Shown here: piece by piece, positions 17,340 through 26,971 of the stretch
Layout of the letters: each line of letters begins with the position of its first letter
Numbering within the stretch: position 1 is the first letter of the stretch
From: Helicobacter sp. TUL
GTDB taxonomy: Bacteria > Campylobacterota > Campylobacteria > Campylobacterales > Helicobacteraceae
Reading direction: 5' to 3'
NCBI RefSeq assembly: GCF_002287135.1
Contig: NZ_NESU01000012.1
Location: forward strand, 1 to 55,925
Length of the DNA: 55,925 nt
Notes under the pieces: model-generated
Databases searched by the model: none
Seen by the model: the letters and a program-made list of their open reading frames with translations, nothing else
What the model was told of the DNA's origin: nothing
Translations under genes and position numbers: made by a program

Positions 17340-18755
17340 GTGAAAACACGAAAAGAACATGATTTTATCGGTGAATTAGAGATCGCAGATGATGTGTATT
17401 ATGGGATTCAGACATTTAGGGCTGTGGAGAATTTTTCTATCACAAAAGAGCGCTTAAGTAATTTTCCTGTCTTTGTAAAGGCTTTGGCACAAGTCAAAAA
17501 AGCTGCTGCATTAGCAAATTTTGAACTTAATCTTCTTGATGAAAATATCAAAAATGCCATAGTATTTGCATGTGATAGAATCATTGCTGGTGAGTTTTTG
17601 GATCAATTTGTTGTGGATATGATACAAGGTGGAGCCGGCACAAGCACAAATATGAATGCCAATGAAGTGATTGCAAATGTTGCCCTTGAGTATATGGGGC
17701 ATAAAAAAGGCGAGTATCAATATTGCCACCCAAATGATCATGTAAATCTTTCTCAATCTACTAATGATGCGTATCCTACGGCGTTGCGTTTGGCACTTTA
17801 TGAATTATTATTTGATCTTATAGAATCTATGCAGATTCTTAAAACCTCTTTTGATGGCAAGGCTAAAGAATTTGCACATGTCCTAAAAATGGGGCGAACA
17901 CAGCTCCAAGATGCGGTGCCTATGACGCTTGGACAGGAGTTTCAGACCTTTGCTGTTATGTTAGGTGAAGATATGCAACGCGTTAGAGAAGCACAGAATC
18001 TAGTGCGTGAGATTAATCTTGGAGGGACGGCTATTGGCACGGGGATTAATTCTCATCCGGATTATCCAAAAATTGTTGAAACAAAACTCCAAGAAGTGAC
18101 TAACCGCCCATTTGTTACCGCTACAGATCTTATCGAGGCTACACAAGATACAGGTGCGTATGTGCAAGTAAGCGGTGTGCTTAAGCGTGTAGCAACAAAG
18201 ATTTCTAAGATTTGCAACGATTTGCGACTTTTGAGTTCTGGACCACGCGCAGGGCTAAATGAAATAAATCTCCCAAAAATGCAACCCGGTAGCTCTATAA
18301 TGCCAGGCAAAGTAAATCCTGTGATACCTGAAGTTGTCAATCAAGTATGTTTTAATGTGATTGGCAATGATATTACGATTACCTTAGCTTCCGAGGCAGG
18401 GCAGTTGCAGCTTAATGTTTTTGAGCCTGTGATTGCGTATAGTTTGTTTAATTCCATTGTGCGTATGAAACGCGCGTGTATTACATTGGCGCAAAAATGC
18501 GTTGATGGTATCACGGCAAATGAGGAAGTGTGTAGAGATTTTGTATTCCATAGCATTGGCATTGTAACGGCATTAAATCCTTACATAGGGTATGAAAATT
18601 CTGCAAAAATTGCCAAAGAGGCATTGCAAACAGGTAAAAGTGTGTATGATTTGACACTAGAGCATAAGCTTCTTAGCAAAGAAGAGCTTGATGAAATTTT
18701 TAAGCCACAAAATATGTTAAATCCACATATGCGAGAAGTAAAGGGACATAAATAA
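17340..18755 (+). CDS. aspA: Aspartate ammonia-lyase
   Basis: AspA converts aspartate to fumarate and ammonia, feeding fumarate respiration in these bacteria. The 471-residue protein shows the fumarase/aspartase fold: REHDF-type N-terminus, GGAGTSTNMNANEVIAN, NLSQSTNDAYPTA and the signature GSSIMPGKVNP. The start is GTG 17340, seven bases after AAGGAG, giving VKTRKEHDFIGE. It overlaps sppA by one base, and sppA in turn overlaps tilS by one, so the three are cotranslated. Confidence 0.95.
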   Translation: MKTRKEHDFIGELEIADDVYYGIQTFRAVENFSITKERLSNFPVFVKALAQVKKAAALANFELNLLDENIKNAIVFACDRIIAGEFLDQFVVDMIQGGAGTSTNMNANEVIANVALEYMGHKKGEYQYCHPNDHVNLSQSTNDAYPTALRLALYELLFDLIESMQILKTSFDGKAKEFAHVLKMGRTQLQDAVPMTLGQEFQTFAVMLGEDMQRVREAQNLVREINLGGTAIGTGINSHPDYPKIVETKLQEVTNRPFVTATDLIEATQDTGAYVQVSGVLKRVATKISKICNDLRLLSSGPRAGLNEINLPKMQPGSSIMPGKVNPVIPEVVNQVCFNVIGNDITITLASEAGQLQLNVFEPVIAYSLFNSIVRMKRACITLAQKCVDGITANEEVCRDFVFHSIGIVTALNPYIGYENSAKIAKEALQTGKSVYDLTLEHKLLSKEELDEIFKPQNMLNPHMREVKGHK

Positions 18756-19612
18756 TGAGAATCTTACGATTTTTGGGAAAATGCCTAAGATTCATTAATG
18801 AAAATTTTAAGGCAATTGTGCTTGTGCTTGTCGTGTTGCTTGTTGTGGGTAGTATGCAAGATACTCCCACACAGCAACCAAATCTTGCAAAATTGTATCT
18901 CACCACCCCCATTTTTTCTGCAACCTCTATTGAATCTCAAATACAAAATATCAAAAAAAATCCAAGCATTAAAGGCGTACTTCTTGTGATAGATTCACCC
19001 GGTGGGAGTGTAAGTGCGAGTATTGAAGTCGCAGATCTTATTAAAGAGCTTGGGCAAGATATACCAGTGGTGGCTTATGTGCAGGGTTCTATGGCAAGTG
19101 GGAGTTATTATGGCGGTATGTATGCTAGCGAGATTGTGGCAAACCGCGGTGCATTGATTGGTTCGATAGGAGTGATTTTTAGCGGATATAACATCGCGCA
19201 TCTTTTAGAAAATTTGGGGATACAAGAGCAAGTATTAAAAAAAGGCGAATACAAAGAAGTAGGCACGATGTCACGGCAGTGGAGTGCGCAAGAGAGAGAA
19301 TTTTTGGATAATCTTTTGAGCGAGCAGTATGCTATGTTTGTTAATGATGTCAAAGCAGCGCGCGGTGAGAAATTAAGCCAAGATTCACAGGCTTTTGCAC
19401 AAGGAAAAATTTTTAGTGCTAAAACTGCTTTGCAACTTGGACTTATCGATAAAATAGGGAGTTTGCAAGAAGCCACAGAGATTCTAAAAGAAAAGGCACA
19501 TGTTGATGAAGTCGTGTGGCTTAAAAAAAGTAAGATTGATAGTTATGTAGAACAATTCCAAGATTCACTCATAAGCAAGGTTCTTTCTTTGGGTGCGCCT
19601 AGCCTTCGATAA
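18755..19612 (+). CDS. sppA: Signal peptide peptidase SppA (S49 family)
   Basis: SppA degrades cleaved signal peptides at the inner membrane. The 285 residues begin with a membrane anchor (FKAIVLVLVVLLVVGSM). The S49 domain has LLVIDSPGGSVSAS and the catalytic serine region YVQGSMASGSYYGGMYAS, followed by KKGEYKEVG, which supplies the general-base lysine region of the single-domain form. Its start codon overlaps the aspA stop by one base. Confidence 0.92.
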   Translation: MRILRFLGKCLRFINENFKAIVLVLVVLLVVGSMQDTPTQQPNLAKLYLTTPIFSATSIESQIQNIKKNPSIKGVLLVIDSPGGSVSASIEVADLIKELGQDIPVVAYVQGSMASGSYYGGMYASEIVANRGALIGSIGVIFSGYNIAHLLENLGIQEQVLKKGEYKEVGTMSRQWSAQEREFLDNLLSEQYAMFVNDVKAARGEKLSQDSQAFAQGKIFSAKTALQLGLIDKIGSLQEATEILKEKAHVDEVVWLKKSKIDSYVEQFQDSLISKVLSLGAPSLR

Positions 19613-20637
19613 TGCAGCTTTTGTATTTGGAGGAAATGCGTGCAGGCAAGAATCTCTTGGCTTTTTCAGGTGGCGTAGATTCTAGTGCGTTGTTTTTTTT
19701 GCTTCTTGAGGCAGATATAGCGTTTGATATGGCGATTGTAGATTATGGTGTGCGTCCAGAAAGCAAAGATGAAATAGCGTATGCCAAAGCCTTAAGTGCG
19801 CAGTATCATAAAAGACTTTTTGTGCATACTGCACCAAAGATTGCGACAAATTTCGAGCATACCGCGCGCAATGTGCGTTATGATTTTTTTGCAAAAGTGT
19901 GCAGGGAATATCATTATAATAATGTGCTTATGGCACACCAGCTTGATGATAGGCTTGAGTGGTTTTTGATGCAACTTTGCAAGGGAAGTGGGATTTTAGG
20001 CTTAAATGGGTTACAAGGCATTAGTCAAAGGCGTGAATTTTGTATCCTGCGACCACTAATTGAGACTACTCGCAAAGATTTGTATGCCTATCTACATACC
20101 CATAGGCATACATATTTTGAAGATAGTAGCAATGCCAATACGCATTTTATGCGCAATTTTTTTCGTCATAATGTGGCACGCACACTTATTGCTGAATTTG
20201 CAAGTGGGGTGGCAAGGACTTTTAGAATCTTGGAGCAAGAGAGCGAAGGGATTGTTGCACAACCTTATGAGGTTTTAGCTAATCTTTTTGTTGTAAGGCG
20301 TTTAGCAATGCCTCATAATGAAGCGCTATATGAGTGCTATGGCGTGGATTTGGCACTCAAAAAACTCGGATATGTGATGAGCGCTAAGCAAAGGCAAGAG
20401 ATTATAAGATCCAATTTTTCGTGCCATATCGCACAAAATTATGTGATAGATAGTAATATGGATTATGTGTTTATTGCCAAAAGAGATTCTGTGGTAACGA
20501 TACCTAAGCGCTACAAGGAGCAATATCGTCTTGCAAGAATCCCTGCCAAAATCCGCCCAATACTTTTTCAAAATGGTATTATAGATTCACAATTACAGGC
20601 GTTTGTGCAGAATCTAGACACTGCTAAGGACAAGTAG
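19612..20637 (+). CDS. tilS: tRNA(Ile)-lysidine synthase
   Basis: TilS converts the wobble cytidine of tRNA-Ile(CAU) to lysidine. The 341-residue protein carries the N-type ATP pyrophosphatase PP-loop FSGGVDSSALFF at residues 19-30, the HQLDDRLEWFLMQLCKGSGILGL motif (HxxDDxxE) and a PLIETTRKDLYAYL segment. The C-terminal domain is short, as in other epsilonproteobacteria. The ATG overlaps the sppA stop codon by one base. Confidence 0.92.
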   Translation: MQLLYLEEMRAGKNLLAFSGGVDSSALFFLLLEADIAFDMAIVDYGVRPESKDEIAYAKALSAQYHKRLFVHTAPKIATNFEHTARNVRYDFFAKVCREYHYNNVLMAHQLDDRLEWFLMQLCKGSGILGLNGLQGISQRREFCILRPLIETTRKDLYAYLHTHRHTYFEDSSNANTHFMRNFFRHNVARTLIAEFASGVARTFRILEQESEGIVAQPYEVLANLFVVRRLAMPHNEALYECYGVDLALKKLGYVMSAKQRQEIIRSNFSCHIAQNYVIDSNMDYVFIAKRDSVVTIPKRYKEQYRLARIPAKIRPILFQNGIIDSQLQAFVQNLDTAKDK

Positions 20638-20853
20638 CAGTTTTGCAAAAAAAGGTTTGTGGTATATGTATCGCATTATTGATATTAGGATTTTAGAATG
20701 TGCGCTATAGGGTTTTGTAGCAACAACATTTGTGTTTGTGTGTAAAAAGACAGGGATTGTTTTTGATATAACTAATGAGCTTTTATCAAATGTATAGATA
20801 TATACAGGAGGGAGAGAGAATTACTAGTTTTGTGGGGAATAATATTAATATTT

Positions 20854-20877
20854 TTTTGGGGTTAGGTAACCCCAAAA
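20854..20877. repeat. Inverted repeat at the end of tsf
   Basis: TTTTGGGGTT and AACCCCAAAA flank a four-base loop, three bases from the tsf stop codon. It is a strong hairpin but has no T-tract on either exit side, so it is a possible terminator or 3' stabiliser of the rpsB-tsf transcript. The rest of 20638-20853 holds no gene or RNA that I can recognise. Confidence 0.5.
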
Positions 20878-20879
20878 TG

Positions 20880-21944
20880 TTACTGCATTTGTGCCGCAAC
20901 TTCAGCAGCAAAATCTTCTACTTTTTTCTCGATACCTTCACCTAGCTCAAATCGCACATATTTGATAATCTCTAGCTCATCACCAAGTTCTTTGGATTTT
21001 GCGTCAAGGACTTGTGCAATAGTTTTTTTATCGTCCATAACAAAAAACTGCCCCAAAAGCGTAAGGCGTTGATCAATAAGTGTGTTATCAGCGATAAATC
21101 GCTCTATTTGTCCTGGAATGATCTTATCCCAAATTTGCTCTGGTTTGCCTTGTGCCTTGAGATCATCTTGAAGTTTTTTCTTGGTAGATTCTAGCACTTC
21201 TGGTGTAAGTTCGCTGCGACTTACATATTCTGGAATCTTATGCAATGGCTTACCAAGTCGTTTAAGCTCTTCATTTTCTTTTGTAAGCTCTGCGATAAGC
21301 GCTACTTTTTCTTTTTGGATAAATTCAGAATCTAATTCGTGATAGCTCAAAACTTGCGGTTTCATCGCTGCTGCATGCATACAAAAATTTCGTGCAAGCT
21401 CTGCGGCTGGAGTTTTTGAATTTGCATTATTGTATTTTATTGCAATAAGCACACCTACACGACCATTAGAATGCACATATCCATTCACAACGGCATTGCC
21501 TTCGACTTTGATACTCTCAAGGCGTCGTATTACGATGTTTTCACCGATTTTTGCGATATTTTGTTGGAGATATTCCTCAAATTTTGTGCCTTCTATTTGA
21601 ATGCTATTTAGCGTGCTAACATCGCTAATATTGTGATCAAAGACAAGTTTGGAACTTTTTGCTACAAGATCTTTAAAGTTATCATTTTTTGCCACAAAGT
21701 CTGTTTCAGAGTTAATCTCTAGCATTGAAGCCTTAGAAAAATCACTTGCTACTTCTACGCTAACAACTCCTTCACTCGCCACTCTATCAGCTTTTTTTGC
21801 TGCCTTGCTTAAACCTTTTTCTCGGAGATATTCTACTGCTTTTTGGATATCGCCACCTACCTCGACTAATGCCTTTTTGCAGTCCATCATTCCTGCATCA
21901 GTCATTTCGCGGAGTTGTTTTACTAATTGTGCTGAAATCTCCAT
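20880..21944 (-). CDS. tsf: Translation elongation factor Ts
   Basis: EF-Ts is the nucleotide exchange factor of EF-Tu. The N-terminal UBA-like domain and the diagnostic motif are present (VKQLREMTDAGMMDCKKAL, then AAKKADRVASEGVV). The core has EINSETDFVAKND, which contacts EF-Tu. At 354 residues it has the two-subdomain core. It lies two bases after rpsB in the usual rpsB-tsf operon. Confidence 0.96.
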   Translation of the reverse strand: MEISAQLVKQLREMTDAGMMDCKKALVEVGGDIQKAVEYLREKGLSKAAKKADRVASEGVVSVEVASDFSKASMLEINSETDFVAKNDNFKDLVAKSSKLVFDHNISDVSTLNSIQIEGTKFEEYLQQNIAKIGENIVIRRLESIKVEGNAVVNGYVHSNGRVGVLIAIKYNNANSKTPAAELARNFCMHAAAMKPQVLSYHELDSEFIQKEKVALIAELTKENEELKRLGKPLHKIPEYVSRSELTPEVLESTKKKLQDDLKAQGKPEQIWDKIIPGQIERFIADNTLIDQRLTLLGQFFVMDDKKTIAQVLDAKSKELGDELEIIKYVRFELGEGIEKKVEDFAAEVAAQMQ

Positions 21945-21946
21945 AG

Positions 21947-22714
21947 TTATTCTCCTTGCTCTTGTTTAAGTTCTTCAAGCACTTCTTGCTTTTCTTCTTC
22001 TGTAGCTGGAATTGGTGCTTCTTGTTCGCCATCTTTATTCTCATTGCGTCCTTCCAAAATCGCTTCAGTCACTTCTTTGCAAAAGAGTTGGATTGAGCGA
22101 ATCGCATCGTCATTGCCAGGGATTGGATAATCTACATTATCAGGATCGCAATTTGTATCAAGCGGTGCTATAACAGGGATTCCAAGTCGGCGTGCCTCTG
22201 CAACAGCAATTTTTTCTTTTACGACATCGATAACAAAAATCATATCTGGAGCTTTTTTCATATGGCGCACACCACCAAGATATTTGGTAAGTTTGTCTTT
22301 TTTGCGTTGGAGCATAAGTTTTTCTTTTTTTGTCAAAAGATCAATTTGTCCGCTTTCTTCCATTTGTTCGATAATCTCAAGTTTGCGCACAGATTTTTTT
22401 ATGGTGCTAAAGTTTGTTAGCATACCACCTAGCCAACGATAATTTACATATGGGACATTAATGCTTTGAGCATATTGCTCGATTGTTTGACTTGCTTGTT
22501 TTTTTGTTCCTACAAACATAATCGTTTTGCCTTCAGCAGATGCATCTTTGATAATGTTGTATGTGTATTTGAAATAACGCAAGGTTTTTTGTAAGTCAAT
22601 AATGTGAATATTTTTGCGCACACCAAAAATAAATCGCTTCATTTTTGGATTCCATCGTCTTGTTTGGTGTCCAAAATGCACACCGCATTCGAGTAAATCT
22701 TTCATTGTTACCAT
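21947..22714 (-). CDS. rpsB: 30S ribosomal protein S2
   Basis: S2 is a small-subunit protein near the platform. The sequence has [20 protein letters not shown] at the N-terminus, [34 protein letters not shown], and [19 protein letters not shown] with [15 protein letters not shown]. The frame is open further upstream, but the ATG at 22714 is preceded by AAGGAG (eight bases before it) and gives the family N-terminus and 255 residues. The C-terminal tail is Glu-rich. Confidence 0.96.
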   Translation of the reverse strand: MVTMKDLLECGVHFGHQTRRWNPKMKRFIFGVRKNIHIIDLQKTLRYFKYTYNIIKDASAEGKTIMFVGTKKQASQTIEQYAQSINVPYVNYRWLGGMLTNFSTIKKSVRKLEIIEQMEESGQIDLLTKKEKLMLQRKKDKLTKYLGGVRHMKKAPDMIFVIDVVKEKIAVAEARRLGIPVIAPLDTNCDPDNVDYPIPGNDDAIRSIQLFCKEVTEAILEGRNENKDGEQEAPIPATEEEKQEVLEELKQEQGE

Positions 22715-22980
22715 GTTTTGGTTCTCCTTAATTGTGTAATGTGGTTTTGCCTCCATACCCATTAGCGAATACATTTCGCAACCTTACTAAAGGATTGGTA
22801 TGTGTGGATTGTTTTTGTGAAAAAACGCGAGATTGTAGCGTATCTTTCTTGAGCTATGCCTTAAGCTTGGGAGAAAGATAGATAAGGAATAGTAATTGTT
22901 TATCTCATGGTGGCTTTGCTTAAAGTTTTTTATGCTAGACTTGCGTGTTTTTAGATTCTTGAGAGCCAAGGGGTTAGATA

Positions 22981-23478
22981 ATGGATTTTATCAGCATTAT
23001 TATGGGAAGTAAGAGTGATTTTAGTGTGATGAGTGAATGTGCTGAAGTATTAAAAAAGTTTGATGTGCCATATGAAATGATTGTTTCTTCCGCGCACCGA
23101 TCTCCTGATCGCACAAAAGAATACATCAAAGATGCGCAAAATCGCGGCGCACAAGTATTTATCGCCGCTGCGGGTATGGCAGCACATCTCGCAGGTGCAG
23201 TAGCAGCACAAACTTGTAAGCCTGTTATTGGTGTGCCACTTGCTGGTGGTGCGCTTGATGGTTTAGATTCTTTGCTATCCACGGTGCAAATGCCTAGCTC
23301 AATGCCTGTGGCAACGGTTACTATTGGTAAGGCTGGTGCTATCAACGCCGCGTATCTTGCGCTACAGATTCTAAGTCTAAAAAATGAAGAATTAGCAGGA
23401 AAGCTCGTGCAAGATAGAATGATGAAAGCCAAAAAAGTAGAATTAGATTCTTCAGAGATAGAAGTAAGGATTGATTAA
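22981..23478 (+). CDS. purE: N5-carboxyaminoimidazole ribonucleotide mutase PurE
   Basis: PurE converts N5-CAIR to CAIR in purine biosynthesis. The 165-residue protein has the N-terminal IIMGSKSDFSVM loop, SAHRSPDRT with the catalytic histidine, and AAAGMAAHLAGAVAAQT and GVPLAGGALDGLDSLLS. Length is normal. It overlaps the next gene by one base, so the two are cotranslated. Confidence 0.95.
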   Translation: MDFISIIMGSKSDFSVMSECAEVLKKFDVPYEMIVSSAHRSPDRTKEYIKDAQNRGAQVFIAAAGMAAHLAGAVAAQTCKPVIGVPLAGGALDGLDSLLSTVQMPSSMPVATVTIGKAGAINAAYLALQILSLKNEELAGKLVQDRMMKAKKVELDSSEIEVRID

Positions 23479-24014
23479 TGCAAGACACACCCACACAAAA
23501 AGATTCACAGACTTTGCCTGTAGCCTCGAGTGCTTCTGCGACTTGGATAAGTGTAGATGAGTTTATTAAGCTTTCTGGCTTAGAAGAGGCTCGTGTTTTA
23601 GAACTCATAGAATCTGGAGCGATTGTGAGTAAAAAAGAGGGCGAAAATGTGATGATTGACGCAAGTAGTGGCACTTCTGCACTTATCAAGCGTGTAGAAA
23701 ATAATCTTGTCAATGCTGATATGCATGGCAAGGAATTAAGCCCTGTTTTTGTGGAGAAAACGATTGCTACGATTTTGAGCTTGCATGATAAAGTGATTGC
23801 TAGTAAAGATGAGACCATCAGCGCATTTAAGAATGAAAATGCGTTTTTAAAAGACGCGCTTGTTTCGATGCAAGAAGTATATGATGATGATAAGAAAACA
23901 ATGGAAGTATTACGTTCAGAACTTCAAAGTGCGCGTGAAGAAGTGGAATTTATGAAGCGCAAATATCGCTTGATGTGGGGCAAGGTCTCAAATATGGCAG
24001 AGGGTAGCAAATAA
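23478..24014 (+). CDS. DUF3972-like coiled-coil protein
   Basis: This 178-residue protein resembles the DUF3972 family of Helicobacter and Campylobacter; I am moderately sure of that. The N-terminal third (ATWISVDEFIKLSGLEEARV) looks like a helix-turn-helix or MerR-like fold, and the C-terminal half is a long charged coiled coil (about residues 95-165, ending MKRKYRLMWGKVSNMAEG). Function is unknown. It begins on the last base of purE and is followed three bases later by the DUF89 gene and glyQ. Confidence 0.65.
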   Translation: MQDTPTQKDSQTLPVASSASATWISVDEFIKLSGLEEARVLELIESGAIVSKKEGENVMIDASSGTSALIKRVENNLVNADMHGKELSPVFVEKTIATILSLHDKVIASKDETISAFKNENAFLKDALVSMQEVYDDDKKTMEVLRSELQSAREEVEFMKRKYRLMWGKVSNMAEGSK

Positions 24015-24017
24015 TTT

Positions 24018-24923
24018 ATGAATCTCACCCATACTTGCCTTGAGTGCCTTTATAAACAGATTCACAATTTTTTACACACTTCAGCAGATTCACACACATT
24101 CCAAACACGCACACGCGATGAGATTCTTCATCACACTAAAGATCTCTTGCATTCCCTAGAGCAATCTTTGCATAACACTACACTTACGCCACCAAAGGCT
24201 GCTATAGCGATTTATAAAAATCTCTCTAAGGCACTTCAAAACCAAGATCCCTACAAGCACATCAAGCAACAAAGCATAGAATCTGCTGCCACAATCCTTG
24301 CTACTTTAAAGGATCATAAAGTCTATAACAAGACTTTGAGTGATTGTATCAAGGTTGCGGTTTTAGGAAATGTGATTGATTATGGATCACAAAGCTCCTT
24401 TAGTTTTGAATCTAGTTTTGATTTTGGGGGCTTGGAGTTTGCGCGTTTTGATATAGAGGCATTTGAAATGCGTTTGTGCAACGCCAAGAATTTGTTATAC
24501 ATAGCCGATAACGCAGGGGAAAATCTCTTTGATATCGTGTTACTCCAATTTCTTAAAAATCATTATCCCAATTTGCATATTACATATCTCGTGCGTGGTG
24601 CGCCTATTATCAATGATGTGACTTTAGCGGATTTGACGCATCCATTGTGCGCAGAGATATACCATTTGTGCGATGTCAAAAGCTCTCATATGGAAAGTCC
24701 TGGATTTATCTATGATGATGCACCAAAAGAGATCAAAGATAGCTTTGATAGTGCAGATGTTATCGTGGCAAAGGGTATGGGGAATTATGAATGTTTAGAA
24801 TCCATACATAAAGAGAATCTGTTTTTGTTATTCAAGGTCAAATGTAGCGTGGTGGCAGCACATAGTGGCTTTGAGCTTGGAAAAATGGTATTTTTACACA
24901 ACAAAGGAGAAGCATATGCGTAG
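24018..24923 (+). CDS. DUF89/ARMT1-like metal-dependent phosphatase
   Basis: The 301 residues match the DUF89 (damage-control phosphatase, ARMT1-like) family. An N-terminal CLECLYKQ gives the CxxC of the prokaryotic subfamily. The metal and phosphate site residues lie in [22 protein letters not shown] and [14 protein letters not shown]. Members remove phosphate from damaged or side-product sugar and cofactor phosphates; the substrate here is unknown. The stop codon overlaps the glyQ start by eight bases. Confidence 0.85.
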   Translation: MNLTHTCLECLYKQIHNFLHTSADSHTFQTRTRDEILHHTKDLLHSLEQSLHNTTLTPPKAAIAIYKNLSKALQNQDPYKHIKQQSIESAATILATLKDHKVYNKTLSDCIKVAVLGNVIDYGSQSSFSFESSFDFGGLEFARFDIEAFEMRLCNAKNLLYIADNAGENLFDIVLLQFLKNHYPNLHITYLVRGAPIINDVTLADLTHPLCAEIYHLCDVKSSHMESPGFIYDDAPKEIKDSFDSADVIVAKGMGNYECLESIHKENLFLLFKVKCSVVAAHSGFELGKMVFLHNKGEAYA

Positions 24924-25800
24924 TTTTTCAGATATTTTACTTGCGCTGCAAGAGTTTTGGAAAAAGCAAGGTTGTCTTATTGTGCAGCCTTATGACATTC
25001 CCGCAGGAGCAGGGACATTTCATCCTTTTACGCTTTTGCGAAGCTTAGATTCTAAGCCTTGGAGTGTAGCTTATGTCGCGCCTTCTAGGCGTCCTACAGA
25101 TGGTCGATATGGGGAAAATCCAAACCGCTTGGGGAGTTATTATCAGTTTCAAGTGCTTATTAAGCCAAACCCAAGCAATATCCAAGAATTGTATTTGCAA
25201 AGCCTAGAGGCTTTGGGGTTAGATTTGCAAAAGCATGATGTGCGTTTTGTGGAGGATAATTGGGAATCCCCAACACTTGGTGCTTGGGGGCTTGGATGGG
25301 AAGTATGGCTTGATGGTATGGAAGTTACGCAATTTACTTATTTTCAGCAAGTTGGTGGGTTGCCTTGCGAGCCTGTGGCGGTGGAGATTACCTATGGTGT
25401 GGAGCGGTTGGCGATGTATATCCAAGGCGTGGAAAATGTGTTTGATATTTTGTGGGGTGTGGATTCACAAGGGCAGAATGTTTATTATCGTAATGTGCAC
25501 AAAGAGGGTGAATATGAGTTTAGTAAATATCATTTTGAAGTGGCTGATGTTGCAAAACTTTTTAGCTTTTTTGAACAAGCCAAAGAGGAAGCCACGCATT
25601 GTTTAGAAGCACAACTCCCACTCCCAGCCTATGATTATACAATGCTTGCAAGTCATTTTTTTAATATTCTTGATGCGCGCAAGGCAATTTCTGTGGCACA
25701 GCGACAAAATTATATTTTACAGATTCGCGATCTTGCCAAGGGTTGCGCGGTGCTATATAAAGAACAAGAGGCTATGCGAGATGAACGCATACAAAGCTAA
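24916..25800 (+). CDS. glyQ: Glycyl-tRNA synthetase alpha subunit
   Basis: GlyQ is the catalytic subunit of the heterotetrameric glycyl-tRNA synthetase. It has [44 protein letters not shown], and [20 protein letters not shown], all family diagnostic. I start at ATG 24916 after AAAGGAG, giving 294 residues, which matches the normal size. The beta subunit gene glyS is not in the window. It ends convergent to the fkbM gene. Confidence 0.95.
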   Translation: MRSFSDILLALQEFWKKQGCLIVQPYDIPAGAGTFHPFTLLRSLDSKPWSVAYVAPSRRPTDGRYGENPNRLGSYYQFQVLIKPNPSNIQELYLQSLEALGLDLQKHDVRFVEDNWESPTLGAWGLGWEVWLDGMEVTQFTYFQQVGGLPCEPVAVEITYGVERLAMYIQGVENVFDILWGVDSQGQNVYYRNVHKEGEYEFSKYHFEVADVAKLFSFFEQAKEEATHCLEAQLPLPAYDYTMLASHFFNILDARKAISVAQRQNYILQIRDLAKGCAVLYKEQEAMRDERIQS

Positions 25801-25827
25801 GTCATAGAGGATGTTATTCTATGACTT
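25799..25827. terminator. Inverted repeat between convergent glyQ and fkbM
   Basis: AAGTCATAGA and TCTATGACTT form a perfect 10-bp stem with a nine-base loop. The stem overlaps the stop codons of both convergent genes, so it could end transcription in both directions. It lacks long T runs, so the assignment is tentative. Confidence 0.5.
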
Positions 25828-26930
25828 CACAAAAGAGCGCACACTCATCTGCCGCAGTGAAGTCTGTAGGTTTTATAATTTTAAAGCTATATCCTAGATT
25901 CCAAGATTCTATCATAGGCTTAATCTCAAAGAAATCGCTTGCTTGGTGATAAATACTAATAAGCATTGCAGGCTTTTGCTCTGTGATTGTTTGTTTTGCA
26001 CCCTTTAAAAACTCTTGTTCAAAGCCTTCGATGTCGACTTTGATAAATCCAACCTCTAGATTATGCTCATGCACAAAAGAATCGAGTGTGATGACCTCAA
26101 TGTTTTCATTATCGGTATGATTATGCAGTATTAGACTAGAACCTATGCCATTAATGTTGATCTTGGCTCGTGAGTGTTCTGATCCTAGAGCTTTTTTGAT
26201 TGGGATAATACGCATTGCATTATTGAGTTTAATAGTTTGGAGTAAAACCTCGTAATTTTGGCTTGTAGGTTCAAAAGTATAAATATTTTTGTCTGTATAT
26301 TTTTGAAAGACCAATGCACTATCACCTACATACCCACCAACATCGATAATATCTTTATTTTTTATCTTTGCTAGTGTGCTAGATTCAAATTCTTTTAATT
26401 TATGTTCATACCAAAACACACTAATTTCGAAAGAGTGAGTAGGTAAGAAATAGTTTTTATATATGTAAAGTGTATGGGAGAGTTTATGGATATTTGGGAA
26501 AAATTCTGTTGTAATGCGGTAAAGCTCCAAATATTCTTTTTCAGTAAGAGTCTCTATGAATTCCTTGTGCAAAATATGGGCTGTGCGTAGGGGAGAGATG
26601 ATTGTTGTGAGTGTCTCGATACTTTTTTGATCTAATCCTTTACAGAGGTTCAGAATCTTTGTGTCAATGTCTTTATCAGTGGCTATATCTTTGGCGACTT
26701 TTGTGTGTAAAGTGTGAAATTTAGGATTGAGAGTGGCAAATCGGATTTTATGAATGGTGTTATGAATGGTTTTTCCAAAAACTTTATATTTAACAAAAAC
26801 TTCTGCTATGCCCCCCCTTGTAGCCTACAATAACTTGTTCCCGAGTTAGGATGGAGTGCCCAAAAATATCAAGTGAAATCTTGCACAATTCTCCATTCCA
26901 AAGATGTCCGTTTCGTGAGATTGATAACAT
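25814..26930 (-). CDS. FkbM-family methyltransferase, phase-variable, out of frame here
   Basis: A long C-terminal frame carries the FkbM SAM-dependent methyltransferase fold: KDIIDVGGYVGDSALVF (SAM motif I), YTFEPTSQNYEVL, and VGFIKVDIEGFEQEFLKGA. The open frame continues upstream without stops to a G7 tract (26817-26811). Upstream of the tract, an ATG at 26930 with AAGGAG at 26938-26943 begins MLSISRNGHLWNG in a frame that ends shortly after the tract. Six or nine G residues would fuse the two parts into about 371 residues. FkbM enzymes O-methylate glycans, lipids or small molecules; a surface-glycan substrate is inference. A start at TTG 26572 without a good ribosome site is less likely. 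Confidence 0.82.
26811..26817 (-). repeat. G7 homopolymer contingency tract in fkbM
   Basis: Seven C residues on the plus strand (G on the coding strand) lie exactly where the open frame changes. Counting codons from 26930 shows a one-base excess; loss of one G restores the full gene. It is shorter than the asnB tract but still capable of slippage. Confidence 0.75.
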
Positions 26931-26971
26931 GTAAATTCTCCTTAATTTTAAAAAATTAGTCGCATTATATC

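Noticed and set aside
20638-20853. Small RNA or gene in the tilS-tsf gap
   Set aside because: Only a 14-codon frame and AT-rich sequence; no consistent structure or promoter seen.
25814-26572. FkbM methyltransferase starting at TTG 26572 as a complete gene
   Set aside because: The open frame runs 79 more codons upstream to a G tract, and a better start with AAGGAG exists at 26930.
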